Counted from the stretch's first letter, positions 1 to 12,743 are shown. The stretch is 64,000 bases of DNA from Rhododendron vialii (GCF_030253575.1 NC_080559.1:26810501-26874500), one strand, 5' to 3'. Notes: generated by a model from the sequence alone, not told the origin. Program-made: numbers and translations.

Positions 1-573
1 AATACGAATGTGATGTTATCATATGTTTACTGATAATAATTGATCCACATAGTTTTTGACAAAATTAACGTTTTTGATGATATTAAAATTGATCATCATA
101 ATTTGTCCAAAAAGGGTCCATATATTCCCTCGAACATGATTGTTTGGGGATGCTCCTCTCGCTTTTACACTCCTCTCTAAAAATTCATTTGTCACTTTTG
201 TACTTCCAGATATATACAACATAAAACTAAAATAAGACAAAACATTTTTTGCAAAACGAAAGGCCCATGCCATGACAATTTTCAACATCTTGAGTTTGAG
301 TTGGGAGCTTTGAAAGTAATTTTATTTGGCCTCACAATAAGTTCTCTAGCTCCATTTCCTTTTTTGCCCTTTGAAGAATCTTAATATATAGTCTCAAAAT
401 ATTGTTAGTTTTACCAAAAGACAAATCTTGAATTTTTACAATACCCCACAATCTTTTTTAAACTAATTTATAAGGGTTGAGCTCCTTTTTGGTCCATGAA
501 AATGGCCTGGACCGTCTAGTTTTGTTTGTTTATGGGGCTTTCCTAGCCTCACTTTAATGATTGAAATAGTTCA
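1..573. other. AT-rich intergenic stretch, nothing recognised
   Basis: No open frame here resembles a known protein, and there is no splice-like arrangement. The sequence is AT-rich with short poly-T runs. I see no gene or element in it. Confidence 0.6.
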
Positions 574-792
574 TACTCCCTCCGTCCTATAATGTTTGTT
601 CGGTCCGCAAAACGAGGACTACAAAATAATGCATTTCTTTCAAGAAAAAATTCGAATTTTTTACATAAGTTAAAAAAGCTCATCGAGATCTAGTAAATTG
701 TTGAATTTTTTTCCAACTTTTATTTCAAAAATAGTATTATTTTTACGTCTCCGTTTTGCGGACCGGACAAACATTATGGGACGGAGGGAGTA
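574..792. mobile_element. Stowaway-type (Tc1/mariner) MITE
   Basis: The element spans 576-790 and is flanked on both sides by the dinucleotide TA (574-575 and 791-792), the expected target duplication of mariner-type transposons. Its ends are inverted copies beginning CTCCCTCCGTCC, the terminus typical of plant Stowaway MITEs. The arms extend inwards through a shared segment around CGGTCCGCAAAACG, at 602-615 on the left and in inverted form near 752-766 on the right. It is about 215 bp long and has no coding capacity, so it would depend on a transposase encoded elsewhere. Confidence 0.85.
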
Positions 793-1221
793 TTTTGGAG
801 CTCGTCAAGAACATTAAGCATGCCAAAAATTAACTTGATCGGGTATCATCTGATATTATTTCCTGTATACTTGTAACATTACATAACAAGAATACAACAT
901 TGAATCGAAACTCATTTAACCAAATTATCTTAAGATAAATACATTCCAAAATGATATCAAATGGTATCCGATCAACCTAATTTTTGATTTGACAATTTTT
1001 TTGACAAATAACGAAATGTTAATGATTTGAATCATTAAAATGGACGCAAGAAAGATCCATAAAAGGATAACTGGACGGTCAATCCATGAGCCATTTTCAT
1101 GGACTGGAAGGATCCTCGGTTTGATTTGGGTTTTGAGAAAAAATTTTAGGTAGTGAATGGAGAAAGATGTGTAAAGAAACAAGAGTAATAACTAGGAAGA
1201 AAGCTTATTAAAAACCATGTG

Positions 1222-1857
1222 CGAGAACAATGGCGGAGCCAGGATTTTCGATAAGTGGGGTCGGAAATTTGAACTATGTGTACTGTGTAGCTCACTTTTC
1301 TAGTTGCTAATTAAAAGAAACAATTAGGATTAACAATAACAAAATGTAGCTTAGATTTACAATTGACCTCGAAGATTTTTCATACTTTGGAAACGATGAA
1401 TGATAACCTCGTTTGCAATGGTTTCAAAAATATCTTTATCTATATACACAACCAAACTATCATGCATCCATTTGGTCCCGCGTACAATTTTGAAACCTAC
1501 TCTTTACAATCTTCATAGCGGAAAATGCTCTCTCTATATCATGATAGTAGCAACCAGTAAAATAAGGGCCAAAGTAAGAAGCCTATAAACCGAGGAATAT
1601 GCCATATCTCTTCAGGTCTCAACCATCTTCTGCGCAAGGTCACTAATTCCTTTCAAATTGAAAAACTACTCACTAGAACGCACATCCATGATGTAATTTT
1701 GCTAGTGAAGATTCTATTTTGACTCTTTATTTGACAAAAATAAATTTCTAAATGGTGTCAAATTAATAAAAACTATATCTATCTTTATAAAAATTTGACA
1801 GCTAGTAAGATTGGGTGCCCTCTATTGCCTCTATGTCCATCCGCCACTGCCCGAGAA
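1222..1857. mobile_element. hAT-like non-autonomous DNA transposon
   Basis: The left end (about 1228) reads CAATGGCGGAGCC. The right end (about 1849) is the inverse of a sequence beginning CAGTGGCGGATGG, so the two form imperfect terminal inverted repeats. Six bases, CGAGAA, occur just outside both ends (1222-1227 and 1852-1857), consistent with a decayed 8-bp hAT target duplication. The roughly 620-bp interior has no transposase-like frame. A similar end motif (CAGTGGCGTAGC) recurs at 55406. Confidence 0.5.
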
Positions 1858-3345
1858 ATAAATTGGTTCAAGAGACCCAAAATGAAGAAGGTTTGACAAG
1901 CATAATTGCTAGCTAGCTTTCCAAAAGCTACTCCATTACTCTTGCAATCCCTCATTTCTACCGTAACGCATTACGATTTGATAGTTTTTACTAACTTTTA
2001 ATGCTAGGTTAAAAAGTCTTGCACTTTTTACCCGTGACGTACCCTAATCAAAGTTTTATACGTACAAAATTGTCATATCAACACACAGAGGCTATCAAAT
2101 CTGCCCTAAAATTTTTGGCATATCTCGAGGAACAGATCCTTTTCAACACTTCGCTTAGTTTTAGGTAGTAGGAGTAGTAAACTTTATTGGGATTCGCCCC
2201 TTGATGCTTATTATGTACTCTTTTCTTTTTTGTTATCCTTTTCTCTTTTTTTATTTGCTACTATATTTTCTTTTAGCTTTTTCTTAAGTTATCTAGATCT
2301 TGTTCAGTTTGAATTTTAAGAGAAATTTTTAAGATTAAAAAGAATAATGAGTGAGACCACCAAACAATCAAACATACTTTTTTTTCACGCTTCACTTTTT
2401 GTAAGTGACACGTTTTGACATGCACTCATTTATGTGTTTTGTGTCGGCAAACACACTCTAATACTAATAGGAGTAATTACTCCTATTTTGTGGGTTTGCA
2501 ATATTGTTTTGTGTTTTCAGTCCCGGTGATCCAATATGCCTCACACCCCAACTCCTTTGGATTGAGGATTTTGAAGACAAAAGAAAAGAAATTGAGAGAG
2601 AGAGTATTTTCTCTCATATTTGGATGACCGAAGTGGTGGGAGAGTAGAAATTATAAGAGTCAGGAACCCTTCAAAGAGTCATTTTTGTTTCTTGCCACTT
2701 TTGGTAAGATTTGTGAGAAAAGAACGGTGAAGGATTTCAAATTTTTTTTTTTTTTTGTCTATTCAAATGAGATGGTGAGAAAATATATTAATCATTTTTT
2801 CCCTTTGCTCACTAGTGTGTGAAGCCACATACCTTTATTTTTCATTTCTCATGTAAGTAGCCAAAAGCTTTTAGTCCTGTGCTCCACGTGAAAGTGTGAT
2901 GGTAAAAGTCTTTGAAGCACCACGAGGCGATACTCCAAGAGCAAGTAATACTTAAAGACACATTCACAATCACTTGGGTGCCATACATGCATGTCGTACT
3001 GGTGGGCCCCCAAGTGAATTATGAGTGGATGTGGTTTAGATTTTCGGGCCTCATCTGATTGTGAGTGTGAGTATATGTGTTTGTATTTGTGCATGGCACT
3101 AACATTATTATTTCTTCCAAGGGATTAGCAACTTTAGTTTTATCTAATTTGATTGTGCTCACATTTAGTGATTTGTTTGCTTTCACTAGTGGAATCTACA
3201 AGTCTAGCAATATTACGAAAAATGAAAAAATCTGAAAAAAGAAACTTGCCTTATTTAGGCCATAAACATAATTTTTTGAATCTTAGCTAATAATGATAAA
3301 GGAGAAGGCCGACTTAGATTTTGATTTCTGCTCGGTATTGGTAAA
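1858..3345. other. Intergenic, no gene seen
   Basis: AT-rich sequence with poly-T runs. Short frames at 2415-2627 and 2849-3094 look random in composition and have no start context or splice structure. I see no supported gene or element. Confidence 0.5.
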
Positions 3346-3496
3346 TACTAGAGGACGGGTATACGCGATGCGTGTGTAAATTGGATTTTCACAATATTTT
3401 TGTAAAAATGCTTCTCACTTATTGTTTGATCAAATTTTCACAAATATTGTGAAAATTCGACTTGCACACGCATCGCGTATGCCCCGGCCTCTAGTA
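3346..3496. mobile_element. Palindromic element with Helitron-like ends, copy A
   Basis: A nearly complete 147-bp foldback (3348-3494). It starts CTAGAGG and ends with the inverse, CCTCTAG, and lies between TA dinucleotides. Each arm carries an inner hairpin of the form CACACGC-ATC-GCGTGTG about ten bases from the terminal CTAG. Related copies or single ends occur at 31412, 33422, 35111, 35490 and 58600. It has no coding capacity. It could be a MITE or a Helitron-derived palindrome; see findings. Confidence 0.65.
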
Positions 3497-4827
3497 GGGC
3501 TTTAAAGGAGACCAATTTGTTCTATCAAATTTGGTTCCCCATTCACAGTCGAGGCACGAGAAGAGAGTGATTGGTGAGTCAAATTGTGCATATATAAGCA
3601 TATATAGATGTGGATATAAAAGAGTACAAAACAATTTTTTTTGTTTTTGTAATCCTGTGCATCGAACGGGAGTGACGGCAGATATATTCGTGCATGTATC
3701 CGTTCGGCCAATTATCAAGTGGCAACAAAACTACATCTTAAAAAATGGCCCACAAAACTACATCTTCAGGTTACATGATCATGCCAAAAAATGAACGAAG
3801 AAAAATAGAAAACAATAAATCCAAAAGTAGGTAAATGAATGAGTATTGTAAAGAGCTATGGGTTGTAGACTTGTAGATGAAGGTACAAACTTATTCAAAG
3901 TTTTTGACATTTGACAGACTTCTTCGCAAAAATGGTTCCTCTGGCTTTCTCTTTCTCACGTGAGGTGTTATTTGGCAGTTTTTTTTTCTATGAAACTAAT
4001 CGGTAAAGTTGAACTATTAAATGGACGGAGCAGTTGAAGGAAAAAAGGGGTGTTTTGAGGATATCTGGACGTGTAGTGGGGTGGTAACTATTTTTGGGAG
4101 TTTTTTTTTGTGCGTGTTAAAATGTCTAACTCTAATGTATTCTCACAATTAACTAATTTGTTTTGTGTTTTTTTTTTTCTCTTTAGAGGGTATTTTAGAA
4201 AAGAAGAATACATGACAGGGGAGACACCAAACTGGTGCGCCTCTTTATATATTAGAATAGATAGATTACTCCGTAGCAAAAAAATAGGCTTAAAGAAGTG
4301 AACAATATACCTAAGAATCTGAACACTGTTCCTTTGGAATTTTTGTTAGACATTTGCGTCATCTAGGAGTTGGAGTCGCGTTCACTGAGTAGTATTCTAC
4401 TGGGAAAAAAAAAAAAAAAAAAGGAGGAAAAGAGATCTTAGGGTTCGGAACTAAAAGATATCACGCAATTCTAGGATGGTGGAGAGTGAAACTCATGAAA
4501 AGAATCAAACTTGGAATATCATTATGATAAAGATTAAAGGGGGCACCTAACCATTTCCATACCCTTTTTGGCTCCTGGTTATAAACGTAGCTTTTATTGG
4601 CTTTTCATGCAATTTTCACAAAAGTAAACAAATTTAGTACTCCTCCATAGAAGAACCACTTCAAATTTTACTTAAATAGATAGAAATGGTGATGTTTTGT
4701 AGAATTATTTTTGGTTCTATTCTAAAGTCTTTCTTAAATACTTTCTCGTTTTATATAAAGGGGCAATTATACTCTTCTCGTTAATTTGTAAGCATAAAAG
4801 CATTTTTCATACAATAATTTTGGCTCA
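3497..4827. other. Intergenic, no gene seen
   Basis: AT-rich sequence with an 18-base poly-A run near 4405. Paired open frames on both strands (3491-3794 and 4088-4301) overlap one another, which is typical of chance frames. Nothing else is recognised. Confidence 0.5.
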
Positions 4828-4828
4828 T

Positions 4829-5090
4829 GATCTTGCCACTTCTCTATTTGTTAATGCTACTCTCCTTTTTGTTTATATTATGGTGAATTTACTAAAACAC
4901 CCTTGCACTTGAAAAGTGAGAAAAAGCTACTCCCCTTTTTGTTTCTATTATGGTGAATTTACTAAAACACCATTGCACTTTATGATGCTAATTTTTTTCT
5001 CACTTTTCAAGTGCAAGGGTGTTTTAGTAAATTTACCCTAATAAAAACAAAAAGGGGAGTGACATTAACAAACAGGGGAGTGGCAAAATC
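4829..5090. mobile_element. MITE with GCCACTCCCCTTTTTG-type inverted ends, copy 1
   Basis: The left end reads CTTGCCACTTCTCTATTTG. The right end is the inverse form, around AGTGGCAAAATCA at 5078-5090. The inner arms share a TAGTAAATTTACCC-type segment and a GTGCAAGGGTGTTTT segment. Within the left half a roughly 70-bp unit (CTACTC...GCACTT) is duplicated in tandem (4857-4914 and 4928-4981). The same terminus recurs in a compact copy at 44488-44593 and as a lone end at 5139-5184. Confidence 0.65.
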
Positions 5091-5138
5091 AGTTGTCATA
5101 ATTTATCGGATATACTATTATGATTTATTTGAAGAATT

Positions 5139-5184
5139 GATTTTGCCACTTCCTTTTTTGTAAATGCCACCTCATTTCTCTCAC
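5139..5184 (+). mobile_element. Lone MITE terminus, same family as 4829-5090
   Basis: Forty-odd bases beginning GATTTTGCCACTTCC match the left end of the neighbouring MITE, but no second arm follows. It is probably a truncated copy. Confidence 0.5.
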
Positions 5185-7411
5185 AACCGGCGGAAATGCA
5201 GCAACGGCGCCTAAAGGGTTATTGGCCTTTTGACCAACATGTCCCTCAATTGTGTGCAGCTAGACAAAGAAAGACACTTTTTTTTTATATTTGTAATGCA
5301 AGGTGTCTCGGGTATCTTGCGTGCAATCAAACAAAATTCCTACAGCCCCTCATAGACTTTTCACACACCTACATAGAAGGTGAGGCTCCAAGAGTTACTG
5401 ACAAGAATAATCGAACATGAGACTTTAGATGGGAGCAAATTTCTAAATCCCAGACTTAGGAAAAAAAAAACCTTTGTTATTGCTCATTTGCCTCACCAAA
5501 CCCAACTTTGAGTGAAGCTCTCAATCCAACTTAAGTATGAAAAGGTTGGACCCAGCAAAGCCACTTGCCTCTACTTCTACTGCTGCACAATTTGGTTGAC
5601 AGCTAGATGGATTGAGAGCTTCACTAAAATTTGGGCCATTAGCTATCAAACCTTCTTTCTGTCATAGGAGTATAATTTTTCTTAGCGAATTGATTCCTAC
5701 ATCCCCTTTTCATATTCATATTCTTTTTTTGTCTTTTAACATAAAAATACATACCATTTCAACACTGAAAAACACAAAAAAGGAATGTGTGTCAAAAAAT
5801 GGAGTGTGAAAATCAATTCACTATTTCTATATCAAGCATCATGGGGAACATTTTGTGTCCATGGAAATTTTCACGTACAGCTCCGAATGTTATGTGATAG
5901 GTTAATACAGTGAAATTCATGTCCTTTAAAATATAACGGTGATCAATCCCTGTTCGGTTTTGGATTTTGATGGAGGCTTTTAAGAGTAATGAGTGAAGAG
6001 AGATAGATAGGAAAAATTTATTAGAGACCATGCTAAAGGGTTTTGAGATTCCAAAACGAACAAGGCCACGTAATTCTGCATGCTGTGCAACAGGTAAATA
6101 GGAGTAGCTCATAACTGTTTTTTGGGTCCAATTTTAAATACTTCTTTTCTTGAATCACTCTTTGAGACTATTTGGATTTTGGAAAACTTAGTCAAGGCTT
6201 AAGCTCGATAATTACATGATATTAGTGAGCCAGAAAGGAACATAATCCTGAAAAAAAAAAGTTTATCTTAGCAGTCCAAATCTTATACACAGTTAATCGA
6301 GGTCCTATAACTTTGTCAATCGTTTGCTTTTCTTAATTAAATCCAATTATGACAGCTTATATCGATCTGCCAACAAACCACCTCCACTGAAAAAGGAAAT
6401 CCTCTTACAATGTATCACAATTAATTCAAAAAATAAGTACTTATTTTTCTTAGCGGGACGGGGCTCATCTTCTTACAGGAGAGGAAAGATCGACAACAAT
6501 CAGATACCGTAAATTTTTCCCTTAACCAACTATGGCAAAAGAACAAACTGGAGCTAGTTCAGTTGGCCAGAACTTTTGTATCTTCTTATTAAGAGGTCAA
6601 GAAAGGAAAAATCAACAACAATCGGATACAGTGAATTTTCCCCTTAACCAACTATGGCAAAAGAGATGGTCCAAATAATGTCACAAGAAGATACTCCTAC
6701 TACAAAACGTGAATGGTTAATTCACCAAAGCTTTTAAAAAAAAAGTGAAGTGATATGAAGTAATGAAAAAATAAGATTTATTTTCTTGTGTGTTCTCTTG
6801 ACAAGGAATCTTGTAAGAATGCTAAAATTTCTTCTTTTTGGCGGGATCTATTTTGCATGAGAGTATTCTCCAGTGAGAAAATTAAAGTTGTAGGTCTCAC
6901 AATTTTCTTGGTAACTGAACACACAGAAAGTTAAGGGAAAAGTTGATTTTTTTATTCTTTCCGTGCAACTAAACATGGCTTATGTTACATAATGCGCGGG
7001 TGAGAGCGCCTTTCAAAAACCTCTCAAACAATTAAAATTAGCGAGTGTGAGAATTGAAAGTGTGAGCAAATAGTGAGAATTGAAAGTGGGAGGAGCGTAG
7101 GCCATTTTGAAGGGTTATGCGATTAAGAGGCTGCACAAAAAACAGAACCATTAAGAAAAAGTGGAATTGCCTGTGAAGAGTGGGTGCAAATTGATCGGCA
7201 TTAAAAGGGGAAGAGGGGGTTAAGGACAATAATTATCTGAGGGGGGGACCTCAGTGAAATGTCATCATGAAATAATTTTGATTCAAGTAGTGACTCAAAG
7301 CCAGCTTTTTCATTTGAATAGATTTTGAAGCTAGGGGACACAGGATTTTGAAGCAAGAACCAGTCCCTATTGCTCAAAGCTTTGAAATTTCTTTCCAAGT
7401 CTGGACCACTC
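5185..7411. other. Intergenic; one short direct duplication
   Basis: No recognisable gene. A segment of about 60 bp at 6483-6542 is repeated at 6604-6664 with several substitutions; both copies end in the same stretch, around CCAACTATGGCAAAAGA. A segment near 5935-6060 around CTGTTCGGTTTTGGATTTT may be a degraded MITE end. Confidence 0.5.
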
Positions 7412-7622
7412 TTTTTTTGTGGTTTGACATTTGTCCGGGCTAGTTTATGCGCATCTTGATTATTCTCCTCCCGGGTTTGGTCAAAGTCAGATCATTCATG
7501 CCGGGAGCAAGGGATTCGCAAGAGATTATTTTTTGCGGCCTGACTCCAAGAGGTTGCCAAGTCTCGAACTTAATATGTTTGAGTTTACGGCTTATCTCTG
7601 TTGCCAGCTACCCCTTGGGGTT
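7412..7622 (-). mobile_element. tRNA-derived SINE
   Basis: Read on the minus strand, the 5' part contains an A-box-like TAGCTGGCAACAG (about 7598-7610). It is followed about 35 bases later by a B-box-like GTTCGAGACTTGG (7557-7569), the spacing of an internal RNA polymerase III promoter. The body then runs to TAGCCCGGACAAATGTC and a short A-rich tail (7412-7418). This is the usual layout of a plant SINE of about 200 bp. Open frames on the opposite strand (7431-7713) are by-products. Confidence 0.6.
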
Positions 7623-8581
7623 CTGGACCACTTTATATTGTCAGAAAAAACTATATTCTGTAATGCCCAAAAATGAGCTTGACAAAGCCTCACAGTTAGT
7701 TTCCCATACCTAGTTATATGGCAAATTTTGGCAAACTATCCAGTCAAACCTTTGGAAGTGATTGTCACCCTCACTGTTATTTTAACCACACTTCTTTTGA
7801 TCCTCTTGTCTGTAAATTTACAAGATTACCCCATCGTTTGTCTGTTTTATCACACATAGAATGGCAATATTGGAAGTTTACATTGCAGGAAGAGGAAACA
7901 AAGAGTACAAAATAACCTATGGGCACATGCTTCATTTCCTTTCCCTATCTCTTCTGCAAATCCAAGATTCGAACACTAGCTCTGTAGCAACTACGAGAAC
8001 ATGTCTGAGGGAAGTAACAAAATGAGAATTCACACCAAATTTCAAGAACCATGTCATTGAAAAGTTCTAAACTATATTAGTTTTAGCTCTCTTTCTCTTC
8101 AAAGTTCAAACTCTTCAAATTACCACATCAACAAAAGCTTTTGAAAATAATGATGAAGAATTCAATTAATCCTTAACGAAGTGGAACTTTTCAAATCCAA
8201 AAAAAGAAAGAGTTAAAGAATCAGAATCGAAGATCTCATCGGAGTGTGCACTAGTTCTACTTGCCACATACGCGAGGAAAATAAATATTTCGATAAAAAC
8301 TTTTGCTTCTTCCGCTACAGATGCTCTAATAACATATCTGGTGGATATATGCACGAGTGGAACGCAATAAACTAATTGGGACCCCGTAACAAATGCATGC
8401 CAAAAGTTGCAACATAGATTTGAATTGAAAAGAGTTGGCAGAAATTAGATGCCCACGTATCCACCTACTATTGACTCAAACATCTTTGACTAAGCTAAAA
8501 TGGGTTCTAAAAGAATATGAAGTTCTTAATGGCAACAATTTGATTGGAGAGTACCTAGTATTTTTTTTCCGAAAAGTCTAA
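7623..8581. other. Intergenic, nothing recognised
   Basis: No supported coding frame, RNA gene or element. Short frames at 7718-7915 and 8166-8354 lack any recognisable motif. Confidence 0.5.
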
Positions 8582-8813
8582 AGCCACCGATGGCCACGTG
8601 GGGCCCACTCCGGGTCCTGGACGGATGATTCGAGCTGTTCAATAATTTTTTAAAAAAAAACCCGAGTGGGCTGATGAAAAATCAGCTTCATCCGATATAT
8701 GTAGGTGCTCGATCCACTCTTCCATTTTTTTCACGAATCCGAATGAAAAAATGGAAGATTGGATCGAGCACCTACACATATCGGATAGAGCTGATTTTCC
8801 ACCGTCGGTGGCT
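8582..8813. mobile_element. MITE with long inner inverted arms
   Basis: The outer ends are inverted copies (AGCCACCGATGG at 8582 and the inverse of AGCCACCGACGG ending at 8813). Inner arms of about 60 bp (8669-8735 and 8742-8800) fold on each other through AATCAGCT, ATCCGATA and GTAGGTGCTCGATCCA. The inner arms resemble those of the element at 33679-34035, so both belong to one family or superfamily. No coding capacity. Confidence 0.7.
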
Positions 8814-9205
8814 CCCATCGGTATGTGTAGCAGCATTCATTTTTTTCCCTTTCTTTATAGAATGTAAGAGTTATAACTGTATCCTCATAAAAAATCTGCA
8901 ATACTGCAAAAAAAGTGTTCAGATGAACAAAACTGGTACACCTATCATTGCTGGATCAGTGAAAGTTGTAAAACTGTAAAGGCCATTATAGAAGGACTGG
9001 TGGTAACCTCAATCGGGCGATCTCCGTCCGAAGAGTGTCTAAAGTTGCACAATAAGTCCATCAGTTCTGTAGAATGAAATAAATGGCAGACTGACACCCT
9101 TTTACTATGGCAAATATAGGTACTCCACTAAATATGCTATCAGTCTCACCAGAAAATACTGAATGCAGTTTGCAGAGAAAGGTGCATTGTGCAAATAAAT
9201 GTAAA

Positions 9206-10936
9206 TCACAGAGACAGGAAGAAAACTGCTAGTGCAATGAAGATGGCTTTGCGTACATCCGCAGGCTCCTTCTGCACGTATCAATGAAGACGCATGAGCA
9301 TGAGTATGAGTATGAATCTAGTCCAAATGGACAGATAAAAGCTGACTGTAACCTTCCTTTTTTGGGCTGGGCCGTTCCACCAGATTTTTTAGCCGAGGCC
9401 CAATCTCGTATGTGACGGGCGCGGCGATTGGCTTCGTGGCCACAACTGCCTTCCCAACTTTTGCAAACAATGAGCGAAAAAAGGTAAATTCAGTTAGTGT
9501 TCAAGGTATTAAACTCTTAGCACAGGCTGTTATGTGAAGGCCAGTTAATGTTCTGAACAAGCCAGGGAAGTAGTGAGATAATGGTTTCATAACTAGTATA
9601 CCAGGAATAACACATTAATCCGGAACTACCCTATGCCAAAAGAAATCAACGCTGCATAATAACATGTCCACTGTGATAGAGCAGAATCTAGATTTTGATA
9701 AAATCGATATCAAATGGCGATTTAAGTACACTTGGTCTGAAGGTCATGCACAAGATAACTAAAAATGATGTACAGATGTCTTAACATGCATGGTCGGACG
9801 AAAGGTTTGGAGGAGGTGAAACGCGTCATAGATCATTTCTCTAACCACATAACACCCCCTTCCAACCCTCCCATACCCTGCAAACGATATTTGATGTGAT
9901 AATTAAATGAGTCCTTGATTTCGTACCGAGGCAGAAAGAATAGTTATTGAACGGTCCATCTTCTAAAACTGTGGACTGTGCTGCAGGACAAAACATTTAA
10001 TCCACATTACCAGTAGCAAAACAAAGTTTCAATCTTCCCGCTCAATTGTCTATTCATCAGGTTCCCAACATATAGATATAACCCCATGGCTTTGCTGCAT
10101 ATCATATTCGCGGAGAACCATGCACATTAGATAGTGTAGAAAAGATAAAAGGACATTTGAGATGGATCACATTTTACTGCACAAACTATAAGCAGAAATT
10201 CCTAGTCTCAGTAAAACTTACGAGACACAAATTCCATGGCTCTTAAGATGATGATGATCATTCCGCACCTGCCCTGTGAAATGACTGGTAAAACCATGCT
10301 TAAAATATTTAAGGACACACATGTATCGTTATTTAAAATGTAAAAATTGGCCTCCTGAATTTCTTGTTCCTCATGAAGCTTAAATAAGATAAAACTAAGC
10401 ACATAACATTGAGTATGAACAAACACTTCTAACTAAAAGCAAATTTTTAAACCATACGATAAAGAAACAAATTTTACCACTCTGATCACAGACAGATACA
10501 GACATATAGCACCTTTTAATGAGCACTGACTACTTAATGCAAGTACAGAACTTAAGAACTTTGGTCCAAAGACTCCAAACATACAACTTCTTAGAAGGAC
10601 CCTTCTATTCACAAAGCACTAAGTGTGCTGAAAATCTTCTGCCAAATTCTTATTTAATATCTTCAAGCAATTGCAGGCCTTCCCTCTACAGAACAAAAGT
10701 ACTAACATGAAAAGGTACAGCTGTTAGTAAACTAATCCAGAGTTCCGTAGTAATTTACAGCAGATGAGTTCTTGCAAACCAGCAAAATTCGTGACAATCA
10801 CTTTTGGCTTTTAAGTTTTTCATTTTGCAGGTACTTGGGAACTCCACAAGCAACGGTTCCAGCTATAAACAAGATGACTGTTGGGGTAAACGATGGGTAC
10901 ACGATGAAGAACTTATCCAATCTTCTGGTAGAAAGC
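9206..10936 (-). CDS. Weak candidate for a small multi-exon gene, unidentified
   Basis: Four minus-strand segments have exon-like borders. 10835-10936 lies between CACAG and GTACCT and is open in one frame with a hydrophobic stretch (TVILFIAGTVACGVP). 10222-10268 lies between GGCAG and GTAAGT. 9353-9457 ends at GTTACAG. 9206-9271 follows GTGCAG and is open in one frame as KEPADVRKAIFIALAVFFLS then stop. An 81-bp GT-AG interval separates the last two. No single reading frame joins all four convincingly and I do not recognise the product. It could be an untranslated transcript, a decayed gene or chance. Confidence 0.22.
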
Positions 10937-11754
10937 CTGTGCATTCCAGAAAGATAAAAGGTTACACTCCATACATGAAATAGATGATCAAGACAGAAAT
11001 GATTTTTTATTCTTGTCTTTCCGATATTGCATTTATTCATTGTGCACACGACGGGTGACTACAGTAGTCCTATACTCCTGTAGGTGTAGATACTAAGGTC
11101 AGGAGTCAGGACCAGCAAGATCGATCATATGTTCCTAACTGCATTACCAAACTTTAAGTATGCATGTTTACTGCAAAAACTTGAAGCAAAAAGCAGTATA
11201 GAGTATGTGCTTCCTAGCCAAGAGGAAATGATTTTGCCGATGGTCTGTCCTCCAAGAGCTTGAAGAAAATACTCCTAAAGTAGAAGGATGTCTTCACTTA
11301 TGTTGCTAACATACGTATGCTTACAGAGTAAAAGTGTCTGCATTGGCGAGAATTCTATGCACTATGTCGTGATACACAGTTACATTAGCAAACAAGAGTT
11401 TTTAGATCAATTTCGCTCACTCGTTTCTAGACTTTTTGTGCAAATGAGCTGAGCTTTAGGGTGTTCAAGGCTTCAAGCTTAGCTTTCTCAAAGTTCAATG
11501 AGCTCGAGCTGGAATAGCCCAAATATTAAATGGTGTAGCTAGGATACTTTCGCTATACATTTGCCCTATAGGCCTTATAGTCCATTTGTGATATCCATAT
11601 CCACAGGACATGTGAATTTGTTCCATTTTAAATTCACTGGTTCGAAATTTCTTGGCTGTCATTAATTCTTATGAAGTCAATTTATACTGTGTTGTGTCCC
11701 GACATTGTCTTAGATGCGACGTTTCGTCTCGACTGGGGACAGCATGAGTGTTGA

Positions 11755-11905
11755 CCTCATCCGAGCAGTCCATGCTCGGTAATGGACAACTCAGATTTTA
11801 CCTCGGCTAAACGGTTGAGATCTGTTCGGCCAAGGTGAAATCTAAGCTACTCATTACTAAGAATGGCCGGCTGGATGGGACTAACACCATGTCTTGAAAA
11901 TGAAC
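11755..11905. repeat. Imperfect palindrome, possible MITE
   Basis: Two arms around AACTCAGATTTTACCTCGGCT (starting near 11789) and its degenerate inverse (to about 11858) surround a short centre; outer bases around CCGAGCAGTCC partly pair as well. It looks like a decayed foldback element with no coding content. Confidence 0.4.
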
Positions 11906-11939
11906 CAAAATGTACGCTTGGCTCAAATATTCATCCCCA

Positions 11940-12191
11940 TTTTTAGTTCTAGTTAACACTTTTTGCTGTCCAAAAAATATTGTCCCACTTCCAAACCAAA
12001 AGGGTTATAGTTAATGAATATTCTATTTACTCTTCTACTTTTAAATCAGTAGTACTAAATTTAAAAAAATAATAATAATGATTGAAGGTTAGAATGGAAA
12101 AATATGATGATTAGACATGCAATAATTATGTTCCTTTTATATAGTTGGGATTCCCAAAAGGAACTAGAAAATGGGAACGGAGGGAGTATCA
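11940..12191. mobile_element. Degraded Stowaway-like element, right end clear
   Basis: The right end is GGAACGGAGGGAGTA (about 12175-12189), the inverse of the standard TACTCCCTCCGTTCC terminus. The left end is decayed; a related GTCCCACTTCCAAACCAAAAG segment occurs near 11980. The interior is AT-rich and non-coding. Confidence 0.45.
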
Positions 12192-12379
12192 TCGTTGAAG
12201 AGAATAAATGAAGGATTATTCTAAACTCTGCTGATCAAAGGGTGTAGGATAATATGGATAATAAATAAAAGATGCATTGATATTCGAAAAATATATATTA
12301 ATATTTGTGAAAATGTATTAATATCCGTAAGATATGTATAAATATCCGAACTTATTTGAAATTATTAGGCTGCATTCTT

Positions 12380-12743
12380 TTGGATTTAAATTAAATCTGA
12401 AAATTGTCCTTATTTGAAATTTTTTGGCATTTTTTAGTTTTGCGCCAAATTTTTTTGGGTTATTAATTCGTCTCTACAAGAGAGAACGAAAAAGTAATTT
12501 TTTTTTTACTTTTCCAAGTATTTTGAGAAATAACCGCTTCTTAGCACAAAAAGTGGTTATTTTGTCATTTTTGTGCTAAGAAGTGGTTATTTATTAAAAT
12601 ATTTAGGTAAAAATGTCAAAATTTTACTTTTTCGATTCCCCTCGTTGAAACGAATCAATAACTCCAAAAAAATTGGCGCAAAACTAAAAAATACAAAAAA
12701 AAATTAAATAATAATAATTTTCAAATTTAAATTAAGTTCAAAA
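12380..12743. mobile_element. Large foldback element upstream of the photolyase-like gene
   Basis: Two arms of about 175 bp (12380-12556 and 12565-12743) are inverted copies, sharing TTTTTAGTTTTGCGCCAA, CGAAAAAGTAA and CTTCTTAGCACAAAAA in the same order, separated by a loop of only a few bases. The whole would fold into one long hairpin. It ends about 410 bp before the start codon of the next gene, so it may contribute small RNAs or alter the promoter. No coding capacity. Confidence 0.75.
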
